NCBI RefSeq assembly: GCF_022206305.1 | Contig: NZ_JAKOIW010000019.1 | Span: forward strand, 1 to 64,000 | Length of the DNA: 64,000 nucleotides | Direction of reading: 5' to 3' | From: Gordonia sp. 'Campus' | GTDB taxonomy: Bacteria; Actinomycetota; Actinomycetes; Mycobacteriales; Mycobacteriaceae | Part shown: piece by piece, positions 26,935 through 35,315 of the stretch | How the letters are laid out: the number at the start of each line of letters is the position of its first letter | Position numbering within the stretch: position 1 is the first letter of the stretch | Position numbers and translations under genes: made by a program | Notes under the pieces: model-generated | What the model was told of the DNA's origin: nothing | Database searches by the model: none | Seen by the model: only the letters and a program-made list of their open reading frames with translations

Positions 26935-27109
26935 GGTGTGGAAAGGGACGGTGCCGGCCAGTGCGCCTCTCGGCAAACAGGCCGCTCGAAGCGGCAAAAG
27001 GGTGGGACCCGGGGCAGTGGATCCGTCACCGTCGAGGGTTACAACCGCACCCCCCGGCAAGTTATTCCGCAGAGTTCGTCCGCACTCGGCCCGGGCGTTC
27101 GGACAGCGA

Positions 27110-27997
27110 TCAGCGAACCAGCCCGACACGCTGGAACGCCGTGAGCGCGGTCTCCCCGGTGTTCCAGAGCGCGTTGACGTCGCCGCGCGCACCTGCCGCC
27201 GCACGGACGTCTTGGAGTGCAAGGCCGTTGCGGAACGTGAGTACGTTGTAGCCCACGTCGGCGGCGCGCAGCAGCGGGCCGGTCGCCCGCCCGGCGCCGA
27301 CCACCCGGTCGAGTCCCTCGCCCACGAAGTAGAAGCGGAAGATCGGACCCAGGTCGACGCCGTACTCCCGCAGTGTTTCCGCGACGATCGAGTTTCCGTG
27401 CGCAGCAATGGCGTCGACGATGAAGAAGAAGTCGCGAGCGTTCGATGGTGTCGCCCGGGCGTCGGCGGTCGCATACGCCAGGTCGACGGTGATGTGCGAG
27501 TTGTAACCGGCCATGGCCACCCGCTGGCCGGGGACCGCGCAATCGTCGGCCATGTCGAAGTAGTGCCGCCACTGGGGCGCGACCGGTCCCCCGCCGAATT
27601 CGCCTCGCACGGCGTCGAGGAACCGGTTGAGGAGTTCGAGACTGATGACCGGGGCCCATCGTGGCGTCTGGAACACGCGCGGATTGTTCTGTAGCGGCAT
27701 CACCGCGTCGCGTTCGACTGCGGCCAGTCCGAGGGCGAACAACCCGCGACGGTCGCGGCGGTCGGTGAGTATGTCGACGATCCCGTACAGCTTCGCGACG
27801 TTGCGTCGTAGCTGCACGAGCGGGAGGTCCCGCGAATCTTGATCGTAGGTACTGAGTTCGACGATCCGCTCGCGGTCGGCCGGGCGGAGCTCGGTGCCAC
27901 ACGTCTCGGCCGGTACCGCCGAGGACGTGGCCGGCGCGGCGACGAGAAGTGTTCCGACCACACCCAATGTCACCAGTGCCGCAGAAAGTGCTCGCAT
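27110..27997 (-). CDS. secreted DUF5995 family protein
   Basis: 295 residues. A signal peptide at 1-28 (VTLGVVGTLLVAAPATSSA) precedes a helical domain resembling the DUF5995 family: YGIVDILTDRRDRRGLFALGL, RFLDAVRGEFGGG, and the conserved AGYNSHITVDLAYATAD followed by ARDFFFIVDAI. Conserved Asp, His and Asn hint at an enzyme, but no reaction is known for the family. The gene is monocistronic; the 175 bases beyond its stop up to the Rho-N terminator hold nothing recognisable. Confidence 0.75.
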   Translation of the reverse strand: MRALSAALVTLGVVGTLLVAAPATSSAVPAETCGTELRPADRERIVELSTYDQDSRDLPLVQLRRNVAKLYGIVDILTDRRDRRGLFALGLAAVERDAVMPLQNNPRVFQTPRWAPVISLELLNRFLDAVRGEFGGGPVAPQWRHYFDMADDCAVPGQRVAMAGYNSHITVDLAYATADARATPSNARDFFFIVDAIAAHGNSIVAETLREYGVDLGPIFRFYFVGEGLDRVVGAGRATGPLLRAADVGYNVLTFRNGLALQDVRAAAGARGDVNALWNTGETALTAFQRVGLVR

Positions 27998-28115
27998 GGA
28001 ACCCGGTGATACCCGCGAACGCCCTGATGAACCCTCTGACCCGGATTTCGTAGTGACAATGCGGACATGGCGCGCATTGTTGCTACGAAACGCGGTGGCT
28101 CAGAGACGCGCTGGG

Positions 28116-28919
28116 TCAGGGCAGGAGCCCCGACCGGCGGGCGGTCACCACCGCCTCCAGCCTCGACGACGCCCCCAGCTTGCGCATCGCGTCCTTCATG
28201 TAACCCTTCACGGTGTAGACGGTGACACCGAGCGTCTCGGCGATCCGGGCGTTGGAGTAGCCGAGAGCCGCGAGGGACAGGACGTCCTGTTCGCGTCCGG
28301 TCAGATCGACCTGCGCGGTGCGCGCCGTTTCCGCGGCGACGAGAACCTCGGTGATCGCGGCGATCTCGTCCGCGAGGCGCGCGTCGTCGACCGTGTCGGC
28401 CAACGTCCGCAACCGCGCGTACGCCGCGGTCATCCGGTCGCGCAGTTCGGCCTCGTCCTGCGCCGCGTGTTCCAGACGCGCGCGTGTCGCCACGATCTCG
28501 TGTTCGACGGTCCGCGCCTCCATGGCCAGGACGTCGAGCATGCGGCCGCCGATCGGGTCGGGAGTGTGGAGGGCCCCGTAGATCACCGCGACCGGGCTCC
28601 GGTCGACGATCACCGGGGCCGCCATCATGGCGCGGAGTCCCTCGCGCTCGATGATCGTGTTGTAGCGATGGGTGATCCGCGGCGTACGGAGATAGTCGTC
28701 GACGACCATCGGCCGGTTCAGCGACACGACCTTGCCGCCCAGCCCGTGCCCGAGCTCCACCGACACCCCGTTGAGGGCCCCGACCGTGGTCCCGGCGAAG
28801 TGCTGTAGCCGCAGGTGAGACGGCCCGTTCAGTACTCCCGCGAACGCCAGCGGCACCCCGCTGGACTTGCGCACCCGGCGTAGCGCATCGGTGACGATCC
28901 CGCTGATCGGCTCGGGCAT
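28116..28919 (-). CDS. GAF/LuxR-type transcriptional regulator
   Basis: 267 residues. A GAF sensor domain (about 15-145, with GHGLGGKVVSLNRPMVVDDY and MMAAPVIVDRSPVAVIYGAL) is joined by a helical linker to a LuxR helix-turn-helix at about 203-262 (LTGREQDVLSLAALGYSNA, then TVKGYMKDAMRKLG). Such regulators often lie beside catabolic acyl-CoA synthetases. It diverges from the acyl-CoA synthetase gene with only 96 bases between them, so that gene is the likely target. Confidence 0.85.
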   Translation of the reverse strand: MPEPISGIVTDALRRVRKSSGVPLAFAGVLNGPSHLRLQHFAGTTVGALNGVSVELGHGLGGKVVSLNRPMVVDDYLRTPRITHRYNTIIEREGLRAMMAAPVIVDRSPVAVIYGALHTPDPIGGRMLDVLAMEARTVEHEIVATRARLEHAAQDEAELRDRMTAAYARLRTLADTVDDARLADEIAAITEVLVAAETARTAQVDLTGREQDVLSLAALGYSNARIAETLGVTVYTVKGYMKDAMRKLGASSRLEAVVTARRSGLLP

Positions 28920-29015
28920 CTCACCTCACTTCTCCCCCTCTTCAGAGGGTGTTCCAGGGACCGTCCACGGAGGACACTGTGACTCAGCTTACTCAGTCGA
29001 GAACGAGGTTCACCG

Positions 29016-30590
29016 ATGACTCAGGCCACCATGACCCCCACCGCGATGGTCGAACGCTGGATGGCGACCTACGGGGCGCCCGATGCCGACGCGGCGGCAC
29101 TCCTCGTCGACGGTCACGACCCCGATGCCGTCGCGTTCACCGTGATCGAGGTCGATTCCGACGGCGCCGCGGCCGGCTCGGCGAGCCCGGTCACCACCGA
29201 TGTCACCTACGGCGAGCTCGCCGAGCGGTCCAAGCGGTTCGCGTCGGCGCTCGCCGAACTCGGGGTCGGCCGCGGGGACACCGTCGGTGTCCTCATGGGC
29301 AAACGCGAGGAACTCGTCGTCTCACTGCTGGCCATCGCACGCCTCGGTGCGATCTACATCCCGTTGTTCACCGCCTTCGCGACCCCCGCGATCGAGATGC
29401 GCCTGCGGGCGGGTGATGCGAAGGTCGTCATCACCGAGCCCGGTCAGGCGGACAAACTCGACGGGATCGAGGGCATCACCGCCCTCGTCGCCGGCGAGCA
29501 GTTCGAGGACCTCATCTCCGCGCACGAGCCGATCGCCGAATCGGTCGCGGTCGGCGGCGACGGAACGCTCATCCTGCTGTTCACCAGCGGCACCACCGGA
29601 GCACCCAAGGGCGTTCCGGTGCCGGTGAAAGCGCTGGCCTCGTTCGTCGCCTACATGCACTTCGGACTCGACGTCCGTGCCGACGACGTCTTCTGGAACG
29701 CCGCCGATCCGGGCTGGGCCTACGGCCTCTACTACGGGGTCCTGGGTCCGCTCGCCGCCGGGCGCCGCAACCTGCTGCTGCGCGCGGGGTTCACCCCCGA
29801 GCTCACCGCGCGGATCCTCGGCGAGCTCGCGGTCACCAACTTCGCCGCCGCGCCGACCGTGTACCGCGCACTCAGCAAGGACCCGCGTATCTCGGGATTC
29901 TCGCTCCGACGGGCGTCGTCGGCGGGCGAACCCCTGACTCCGGACGTCATCGACTGGGCGCTGCGATCGATCGGCACCGAGGTCCGCGACCACTACGGCC
30001 AGACCGAGCACGGCATGTTCATCAACAACCACTGGCACGACGACGTCCACGAGCCGCTGGTCCCGGGCTCGATGGGCAAGCCCATGCCCGGCTTCGCGGC
30101 CGGCATCGTCGACGGTCAGATCGCCATCGACGTCCCGGCCAGCCCGCTGATGTGGTTCTCGGGCTACCTCGACGCCCCGGAGAAGACCGCGCAACGCTAC
30201 TCGGCCGACGGGCGCTGGTACCTCACCGGCGACACCGGACGCGTCGACGACGAGGGCCGGTACTTCTTCACCGCACGCGACGACGACGTGATCATCATGG
30301 CCGGGTACCGCATCGGCCCGTTCGACGTCGAGAGCGTCCTTATCACCCACCCGTCGGTGGTCGACGTCGCGGTCGTCGGACGGCCGGACGAACTGCGCGG
30401 CGAGGTGCTCGAGGCGTTCGTCGTCGTCGCCGACGGCGTCGAGGGTTCCGAGGCACTCGAAACCGAGTTGCAGCAACTGGTCAAGACGCAGTTCGCCGCG
30501 CACGCCTATCCCCGGACGGTTCACTTCGTCGACGCACTCCCGAAGACCCCGAGCGGCAAGATCCAGAGGTTCCTGCTGCGTCAGCGCTGA
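29016..30590 (+). CDS. AMP-forming acyl-CoA synthetase
   Basis: 524 residues of the ANL superfamily. The ATP loop is LLFTSGTTGAPKG; the A5-type motif is DHYGQTEHGM; the adenylate hinge is WYLTGDTGRVDDEGRYFFTARDD split over two conserved segments; the catalytic lysine is in PKTPSGKIQRFLLR. Closest in layout to medium-chain or acetyl-CoA-synthetase-like enzymes; the acid it activates is unknown. The start has GAGG about 8 bases upstream. It is divergent from a GAF/LuxR regulator and not followed by an obvious pathway gene. Confidence 0.88.
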   Translation: MTQATMTPTAMVERWMATYGAPDADAAALLVDGHDPDAVAFTVIEVDSDGAAAGSASPVTTDVTYGELAERSKRFASALAELGVGRGDTVGVLMGKREELVVSLLAIARLGAIYIPLFTAFATPAIEMRLRAGDAKVVITEPGQADKLDGIEGITALVAGEQFEDLISAHEPIAESVAVGGDGTLILLFTSGTTGAPKGVPVPVKALASFVAYMHFGLDVRADDVFWNAADPGWAYGLYYGVLGPLAAGRRNLLLRAGFTPELTARILGELAVTNFAAAPTVYRALSKDPRISGFSLRRASSAGEPLTPDVIDWALRSIGTEVRDHYGQTEHGMFINNHWHDDVHEPLVPGSMGKPMPGFAAGIVDGQIAIDVPASPLMWFSGYLDAPEKTAQRYSADGRWYLTGDTGRVDDEGRYFFTARDDDVIIMAGYRIGPFDVESVLITHPSVVDVAVVGRPDELRGEVLEAFVVVADGVEGSEALETELQQLVKTQFAAHAYPRTVHFVDALPKTPSGKIQRFLLRQR

Positions 30591-30595
30591 CCGCT

Positions 30596-30638
30596 CCGGT
30601 CAACCTCAACGGTCCGGTCAACCTCAACGGTCCGGTCA
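30596..30638. repeat. 18-bp tandem repeat, about 2.4 copies
   Basis: CCGGTCAACCTCAACGGT is present at 30596-30613 and 30614-30631, with a partial third copy CCGGTCA. It occupies nearly all of the gap between the convergent synthetase and PPOX genes. No coding role is apparent. Confidence 0.75.
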
Positions 30639-30642
30639 TGGC

Positions 30643-31296
30643 TCAGCGGTCCGGGCGCGTCTTCTCGACGAGAGCCCGGACCGAGGCCGGCGGTGCGTCG
30701 CCGCTGTGGGTGGTCGGGGCGTCGTACACCGTTCGTACGGGGACGACGCCGGTCCAGTCCGTCGACTCCCCACCAGGTCCGCCGGTCCGGGCCTTGGCGA
30801 TCCACCGACCGTCGACGATCGGCAAGGTGAGGGCGACGGTCGCCGCCAGCTCCTTGCGGTTCGTCGGCCGGACTTCGGCGACCCGTCCGGGAATGAGCTT
30901 GTCGGACAACGCCTCCAGAGACGCCCGGGCATCATGCGCGACGTCGAGGACCCCGCGCACCACGGCCGATCGATAGTTCGCCGAGTGGTCGAAGAGGGTG
31001 TCGGCGACGACGAGCCCGTCCAGGACGAACACCGTGAAGGTCACCGGAGCACCCGCGGCCACGTGACGCAGTGCGCCCGCCCCGGTCGATCCGTGCAGCA
31101 GGATCGAGTCGCCGTCCCGGGCGAAGAGCATCGGTACCGACCAGGGCTGGCCGTCGACGACGGTACTCAGCGTCCCGACCTTCGCCTCGTCGAGCAGTGC
31201 GTTGAGCAACGCACGGTCGGCGGACCGCTCGGGTTTGCGCGTCAGGGACGCGAGCGGCGACGTCGCGTCTGTGTGTTCGCCACCGTTCGAAGTCAT
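30643..31296 (-). CDS. pyridoxamine 5'-phosphate oxidase (PPOX) family protein
   Basis: 217 residues with the split-barrel flavin/F420-binding fold: LLDEAKVGTLSTVVDGQPWS, SILLHGSTGAGALRH, SVVRG-like SAVVRGVLDV, and FHSxR-type contacts replaced by FDHSANYRSA. Members bind FMN or F420 or haem; the substrate here is unknown. The ATG at 31296 removes an N-terminal extension with no family similarity. It diverges from the DinB-like gene. Confidence 0.8.
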   Translation of the reverse strand: MTSNGGEHTDATSPLASLTRKPERSADRALLNALLDEAKVGTLSTVVDGQPWSVPMLFARDGDSILLHGSTGAGALRHVAAGAPVTFTVFVLDGLVVADTLFDHSANYRSAVVRGVLDVAHDARASLEALSDKLIPGRVAEVRPTNRKELAATVALTLPIVDGRWIAKARTGGPGGESTDWTGVVPVRTVYDAPTTHSGDAPPASVRALVEKTRPDR

Positions 31297-31371
31297 GCGC
31301 ACATGGTCGCCCGCGCCGGCTCCCGGCTCAACAGAATTGCTGACTCGGTGCCGCAAGGGACACGTTTCCTT

Positions 31372-31390
31372 GAGGACCGAAGCTGTCCTC
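31372..31390. promoter_or_regulatory. palindromic operator candidate between the PPOX and DinB-like genes
   Basis: GAGGAC (31372-31377), a 7-base spacer and GTCCTC (31385-31390) form a dyad in the 138-base divergent gap. It lies 45 bases before the DinB-like ATG and 76 bases before the PPOX start. No regulator gene is adjacent. Confidence 0.35.
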
Positions 31391-31434
31391 TATCGGTCAT
31401 AGCGTGGTCCTCACACCCACCGAGAGGAACCATC

Positions 31435-32016
31435 ATGAGCACCTACACCCCCGCGGAACTCAGCGTCGAGGTCACCGGAGAGAAGAAGGAACTGCTGACC
31501 GTGCTGCAGGACCAGCGCAACATGCTGAAGATCACCGCGCGCAACCTCTCCGACGACGACGCGCGCAAGCAGACGACCGTCAGCACGCTCACGATCGGCG
31601 CACTCATCAAGCACCTCGCCCACGGCGAACAGAATGCAGCGCGGGTCATCATCGAGCGCGACGAGAACGCGGAGTTCGACATGAGCCAGGCGCTCACCGA
31701 GTACGAGATGAGCGACGGTGAGACCCTCGCCGGGTGGCTGGACGCCTACGACCGCGCGGCCGCCGAACTCGACCGGGTGATCGCCGACGCCGCGAGCCTC
31801 GACGAGCTGATCCCCCAGCCGACGGCGCCGTGGGCGCCCGAGCGCGAGTGGTCGTCGATCCGGACGATGATGCTCCACCTGCTGCGCGAGACCGCGCACC
31901 ACAGCGGCCATGCCGACATCATCCGCGAGGCGCTCGACGGCCAGAACACGATGGGCGCCATCTCGGAGGGCCAGGACTGGGCGAAGGACTGGGCCGACGC
32001 CGACTGGGCCCAGTAG
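31435..32016 (+). CDS. DinB-like (DUF664) metal-binding protein
   Basis: 193 residues, four-helix DinB fold. The metal-ligand histidines are visible in IKHLAHGEQNAAR and in LLRETAHHSGHADIIREAL, the typical DUF664 end. Family members are putative thiol-dependent metalloenzymes (mycothiol transferase-like). GAGAGGAAC precedes the ATG at 31435. It is probably monocistronic. Confidence 0.85.
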   Translation: MSTYTPAELSVEVTGEKKELLTVLQDQRNMLKITARNLSDDDARKQTTVSTLTIGALIKHLAHGEQNAARVIIERDENAEFDMSQALTEYEMSDGETLAGWLDAYDRAAAELDRVIADAASLDELIPQPTAPWAPEREWSSIRTMMLHLLRETAHHSGHADIIREALDGQNTMGAISEGQDWAKDWADADWAQ

Positions 32017-32187
32017 ACGCCGGCCCGAGAGGCACGAGGGGTCGGCCACCCCGGCACCGCCACCTGCGCGACACCGGGAATTCGCAATTGATTTCGCAAA
32101 CCACCCATCCGGTCGGGAACCTGGCCCGAATGAGTCAGTGAGGCTGCCAGACAGGGCAGCTCACCCACCGTGAAGATTGGATCAACG

Positions 32188-32844
32188 ATGATCAAGCGAG
32201 TTCCCCGTGTAGCAGGAGCGGTGACCGGACTGGTCCTCGCCGTCGGCGTGATCGCCGGATGTTCGAGCGATGACTCCGGTTCGTCCAACGAAACCACAAG
32301 CGCCGCAACCGGAATGTCGTCGATGAGCGCGTCGGCCGATCCGGCCGCCAACCTCGTCGGACCCGGCTGCGCGGCATACGCCGAGGCGAATCCCTCGGGC
32401 CCCGCGTCGGTCACCGGTATGTCCAGTGTCCCCGTCGCCACCGCGGCTGCGACCAACCCCGAGCTGACCACGCTCACCCAGGCGCTGTCCGGCCAGCTCA
32501 ACCCTGACGTCAACCTCGTCAAGACCCTCAACGAGGGCGAGTACACCGTCTTCGCACCCACCGACGACGCGTTCGCGAAGCTCCCCCCGGAGACCGTCGA
32601 GCAGCTCAAGACCGATTCCGATCTGCTGAGCAAGATCCTTACCTACCATGTGGTTTCGGGTCAGGCCACGCCGGATCAGATCGTCGGCGAGCACACCACG
32701 CTCGAGGGCCAGAAGGTCACCGTGACCGGTTCGGGCGACAACCTGAAGGTCAACGAGTCCGGAGTCGTGTGCGGTGGAGTCATGACCTCCAACGCGCAGG
32801 TCTACCTGATCGACACCGTGCTGATGCCCCCGGCCGGTATGTGA
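32188..32844 (+). CDS. fasciclin-domain lipoprotein (MPT83-like)
   Basis: 218 residues. A signal peptide ends in a lipobox VIAGC with the lipidated Cys at residue 25, a Ser/Thr-rich linker follows, then one FAS1 domain (about 90-218): [20 protein letters not shown] and the [10 protein letters not shown] motif, ending [11 protein letters not shown]. Mycobacterial homologues MPT70/MPT83 are surface or secreted adhesion-like antigens. The ATG at 32188 was taken; a GTG at 32170 would add six residues. A strong terminator follows. Confidence 0.88.
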   Translation: MIKRVPRVAGAVTGLVLAVGVIAGCSSDDSGSSNETTSAATGMSSMSASADPAANLVGPGCAAYAEANPSGPASVTGMSSVPVATAAATNPELTTLTQALSGQLNPDVNLVKTLNEGEYTVFAPTDDAFAKLPPETVEQLKTDSDLLSKILTYHVVSGQATPDQIVGEHTTLEGQKVTVTGSGDNLKVNESGVVCGGVMTSNAQVYLIDTVLMPPAGM

Positions 32845-32881
32845 GTCGGCTACACCCCTAGCTGACAACACGTTTCGACTC

Positions 32882-32914
32882 GATTCCCGGCGACACACCC
32901 CGTCGCCGGGAATC
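32882..32914. terminator. bidirectional terminator between the fasciclin and molybdopterin genes
   Basis: A perfect 13-bp stem, GATTCCCGGCGAC (32882-32894), pairs with GTCGCCGGGAATC (32902-32914) around a 7-base loop, between two convergent genes. Confidence 0.85.
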
Positions 32915-32940
32915 GTCATGCTCAAAGCTCCTGTGCGCGT

Positions 32941-35181
32941 TCAGTTGTGCGAGGAGCCCACAGACACGCCCGCGCGTACACGGGAGTCGTCGAGCGCCGT
33001 GACCTGGATCGGCACACCCGTCATGTTCGCCATCCCGGCAAGACGTTCGAGGTCGGCCGGGTCGGAGGAGATGAGCGCGTTGACGTTCACGCCCCCGGTG
33101 CCCAGATCGTTGCCCGCGGCGGCATTGGCCTGTGTCCAACCCCCGGAACCGTTGTGGCCCCAGCCATGTGGGATCGCGACGACGCCGGGCTTGATGTCCT
33201 CGGTGATCGTGACCGGCAGCGAGATCCGGCCGTGGCGGGACTCCACCGTGGCCAGATCACCCTCGGCCAGTCCACGACTCGTCGCATCGTCCGGATGCAT
33301 TCGGGCGGCGTGTGAGCGACCGCCGCGGAGCAGCATCGGCGCGTTGTGCTGCCAGCTGTTCTCCGAGCGGATCTCGCGCATCCCGATGAGGCGCAACGGG
33401 AATCCCGAGTCGGGTTCGACCTCGAGCCGGTCGATCTCCGCCATCAATTCCGGTGCGGTGAGACGGATACGGCCGTCGAGGAACGTGATGTTCTTCGAAA
33501 GTTGACCGGGGGCAAGACCATCCGCGACCACGGCGCCGTGCGGATGCTCCTCGATGAGCCGCCGATAGCTGAGACCGCCCCGCCGCAGTCCGAACCGGTC
33601 ACCACCCAGACCCAGCCGGATCACCAGATCCGAGACCCGTCGCGGCGTCACCGGTCGCCCGAACCGGCGCGCGAGCGTGTTGGTGGTGTGCAACGACCGG
33701 ATCAACAGGTTCTGCGATGCCAGCGCTCCGACGAGTTCGTTGATCACCGTCCACTCCTCGCGGGCCTCACCCTGCGGCGGGATCACCGCTTCGGTCGCCT
33801 GCTTGAACGGTGTGGTGAACAGGGCCTGGAACGGGAGCAGGAAGTCCTCACGCTCGTACATCGTCGTCGCCGGCAGGATGTAGTCGGCGTGCGCGTTCGT
33901 CTCGTTGCGGTAGATGTCCAACGAGACCGTCAGATCGAGTTCGTCCAGCGCGGAACGCAACTCGTCACCGTTGGGCACCGAGAGCACCGGGTTGCCCGCA
34001 CTGACGAAGAGGGCGCGCAGCTGCCCCTTGCCGGGTGTGGTGATCTCTTTGGCCATCAGTGACGCCGGGGCCGTCCCCAAGACCTGTGGGAGATTCCCCA
34101 CCCGGCTCCGACGCCCCGCCCAGCGGAAGGTCGAGACCTTCTGCAGCGCAGTAACTCCCAGCTTCTGCCCGGGGATGCCGAGGTCGCCGAACATGGATCC
34201 GCCGACGACGTCGAGGTTGCCGGCGACGAGGTTCACCATGTCCAGCAGCGCTGTCGTCAGCGTGCCGGTGCGCCCGAGCGAGGTGCCGACGCGGCCGTAC
34301 ACCGCAGCCCGCTGCGTCGACACCAGCGACCGGGCGATCTCACGAACACGCCCCGGATCGATATCGGTGCGCGCGGCGGTCACCTCGGGTGCATACGCCG
34401 CGACCGTCGTCTTGAGTTCGTCGACACCGCGTGCCTGCCGCCGTAACCGGTCTTCGTCGGCCAACCCCTCGTCGAACATCACGTGCAGCAGCGAGAGCAG
34501 GAACAGGGCATCCGTGTCGGGGGTGATCGGCTGCCAGTCGAACTCGCGCGCGGTCTCGGTATGGCGCGGATCGACGACGAGCACCGTTCCGCCGCGGGCG
34601 GTGATCGCCCGCAGCCCTTCCCGGATTCGTGGCGAGCTCATGACGCTGCCGTGCGACACGATCGGGTTGGCGCCGATGATCATCAGGTAGTCGACCCGGT
34701 TGATGTCGGGGATCGGCGCGGTGACCGGATTGCCGTAGAGGAAGTGGCTCGCGACGAATCGGTTGTTCACGTCCTGCGACCCCGCGGAGTACACGTGCGG
34801 GGTCCCGAGCAGATTCATGAAGATAGCGGTCCACAGGGTGTGCCCCGTGGAGAACGTCGCGGGGTTGCCGAAGTACCACCCGATCGAGCCGGCGCCATGG
34901 GTCCGGTGCACGTCGACCAGGCGGTCGCCGATCTCGGACAGCGCGGTGTCCCAGGAAATCTGCTCGAAGTCGCCTTCCGGCCGCCGGCGCAGCGGGTGCC
35001 GCAGGCGGTCGGGGTCGTTGACGATCTCGGTGAACGCGATCCCCTTGGGGCACGCGAAACCCTTCGACAACGGGTGGTCCTTGTCGGGCCGCAACGAGAT
35101 CAGCCGATCGTCCTCGACGGTGGCGATCATCCCGCACAGCGGCTCGCAGATCCGGCAATAGGTGTGCTTCTCCAACGCCAT
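32941..35181 (-). CDS. molybdopterin-dependent oxidoreductase (formate dehydrogenase/DMSO reductase superfamily)
   Basis: 746 residues. An N-terminal [4Fe-4S] motif CRICEPLCGM plus a later FACPKG supplies four cysteines. Molybdopterin-binding domains follow (IGWYFGNPATFSTGHT; LMIIGANPIVSHGS; DPRHTETAREFDWQ), then the C-terminal cap domain (HGWGHNGSGGWTQANAA). It resembles cytoplasmic FdhF/BisC-type oxidoreductases such as mycobacterial Rv0197; there is no Tat signal. Substrate unknown. GAGGGGA lies about 7 bases before the ATG at 35181. It diverges from the flavin monooxygenase gene across a CRP-type site. Confidence 0.88.
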   Translation of the reverse strand: MALEKHTYCRICEPLCGMIATVEDDRLISLRPDKDHPLSKGFACPKGIAFTEIVNDPDRLRHPLRRRPEGDFEQISWDTALSEIGDRLVDVHRTHGAGSIGWYFGNPATFSTGHTLWTAIFMNLLGTPHVYSAGSQDVNNRFVASHFLYGNPVTAPIPDINRVDYLMIIGANPIVSHGSVMSSPRIREGLRAITARGGTVLVVDPRHTETAREFDWQPITPDTDALFLLSLLHVMFDEGLADEDRLRRQARGVDELKTTVAAYAPEVTAARTDIDPGRVREIARSLVSTQRAAVYGRVGTSLGRTGTLTTALLDMVNLVAGNLDVVGGSMFGDLGIPGQKLGVTALQKVSTFRWAGRRSRVGNLPQVLGTAPASLMAKEITTPGKGQLRALFVSAGNPVLSVPNGDELRSALDELDLTVSLDIYRNETNAHADYILPATTMYEREDFLLPFQALFTTPFKQATEAVIPPQGEAREEWTVINELVGALASQNLLIRSLHTTNTLARRFGRPVTPRRVSDLVIRLGLGGDRFGLRRGGLSYRRLIEEHPHGAVVADGLAPGQLSKNITFLDGRIRLTAPELMAEIDRLEVEPDSGFPLRLIGMREIRSENSWQHNAPMLLRGGRSHAARMHPDDATSRGLAEGDLATVESRHGRISLPVTITEDIKPGVVAIPHGWGHNGSGGWTQANAAAGNDLGTGGVNVNALISSDPADLERLAGMANMTGVPIQVTALDDSRVRAGVSVGSSHN

Positions 35182-35240
35182 GACGCGTCCCCTCGACTCG
35201 GAAAACCGCGGCACGAACAGTGGGCTGGCCAGCGGTTCGA

Positions 35241-35256
35241 TGTGATTCCGTTCACA
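35241..35256. promoter_or_regulatory. perfect CRP/GlxR-type binding site
   Basis: TGTGA-N6-TCACA, inside the longer dyad GATGTGA-N6-TCACATC (35239-35258). It sits in the divergent promoter region, 59 bases from the molybdopterin oxidoreductase ATG and 59 bases from the monooxygenase GTG. The consensus is that of cAMP receptor proteins of actinobacteria (Crp, GlxR). Confidence 0.75.
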
Positions 35257-35315
35257 TCTGATGACAAGTGTTGCATGATGACAGCAACCGAGGCATCCCT
35301 CCCGAGGAGGTCCAT

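Noticed and set aside
32017..32187. Riboswitch before the fasciclin lipoprotein gene
   Set aside because: A few short complementary stretches exist but no conserved riboswitch core could be recognised.
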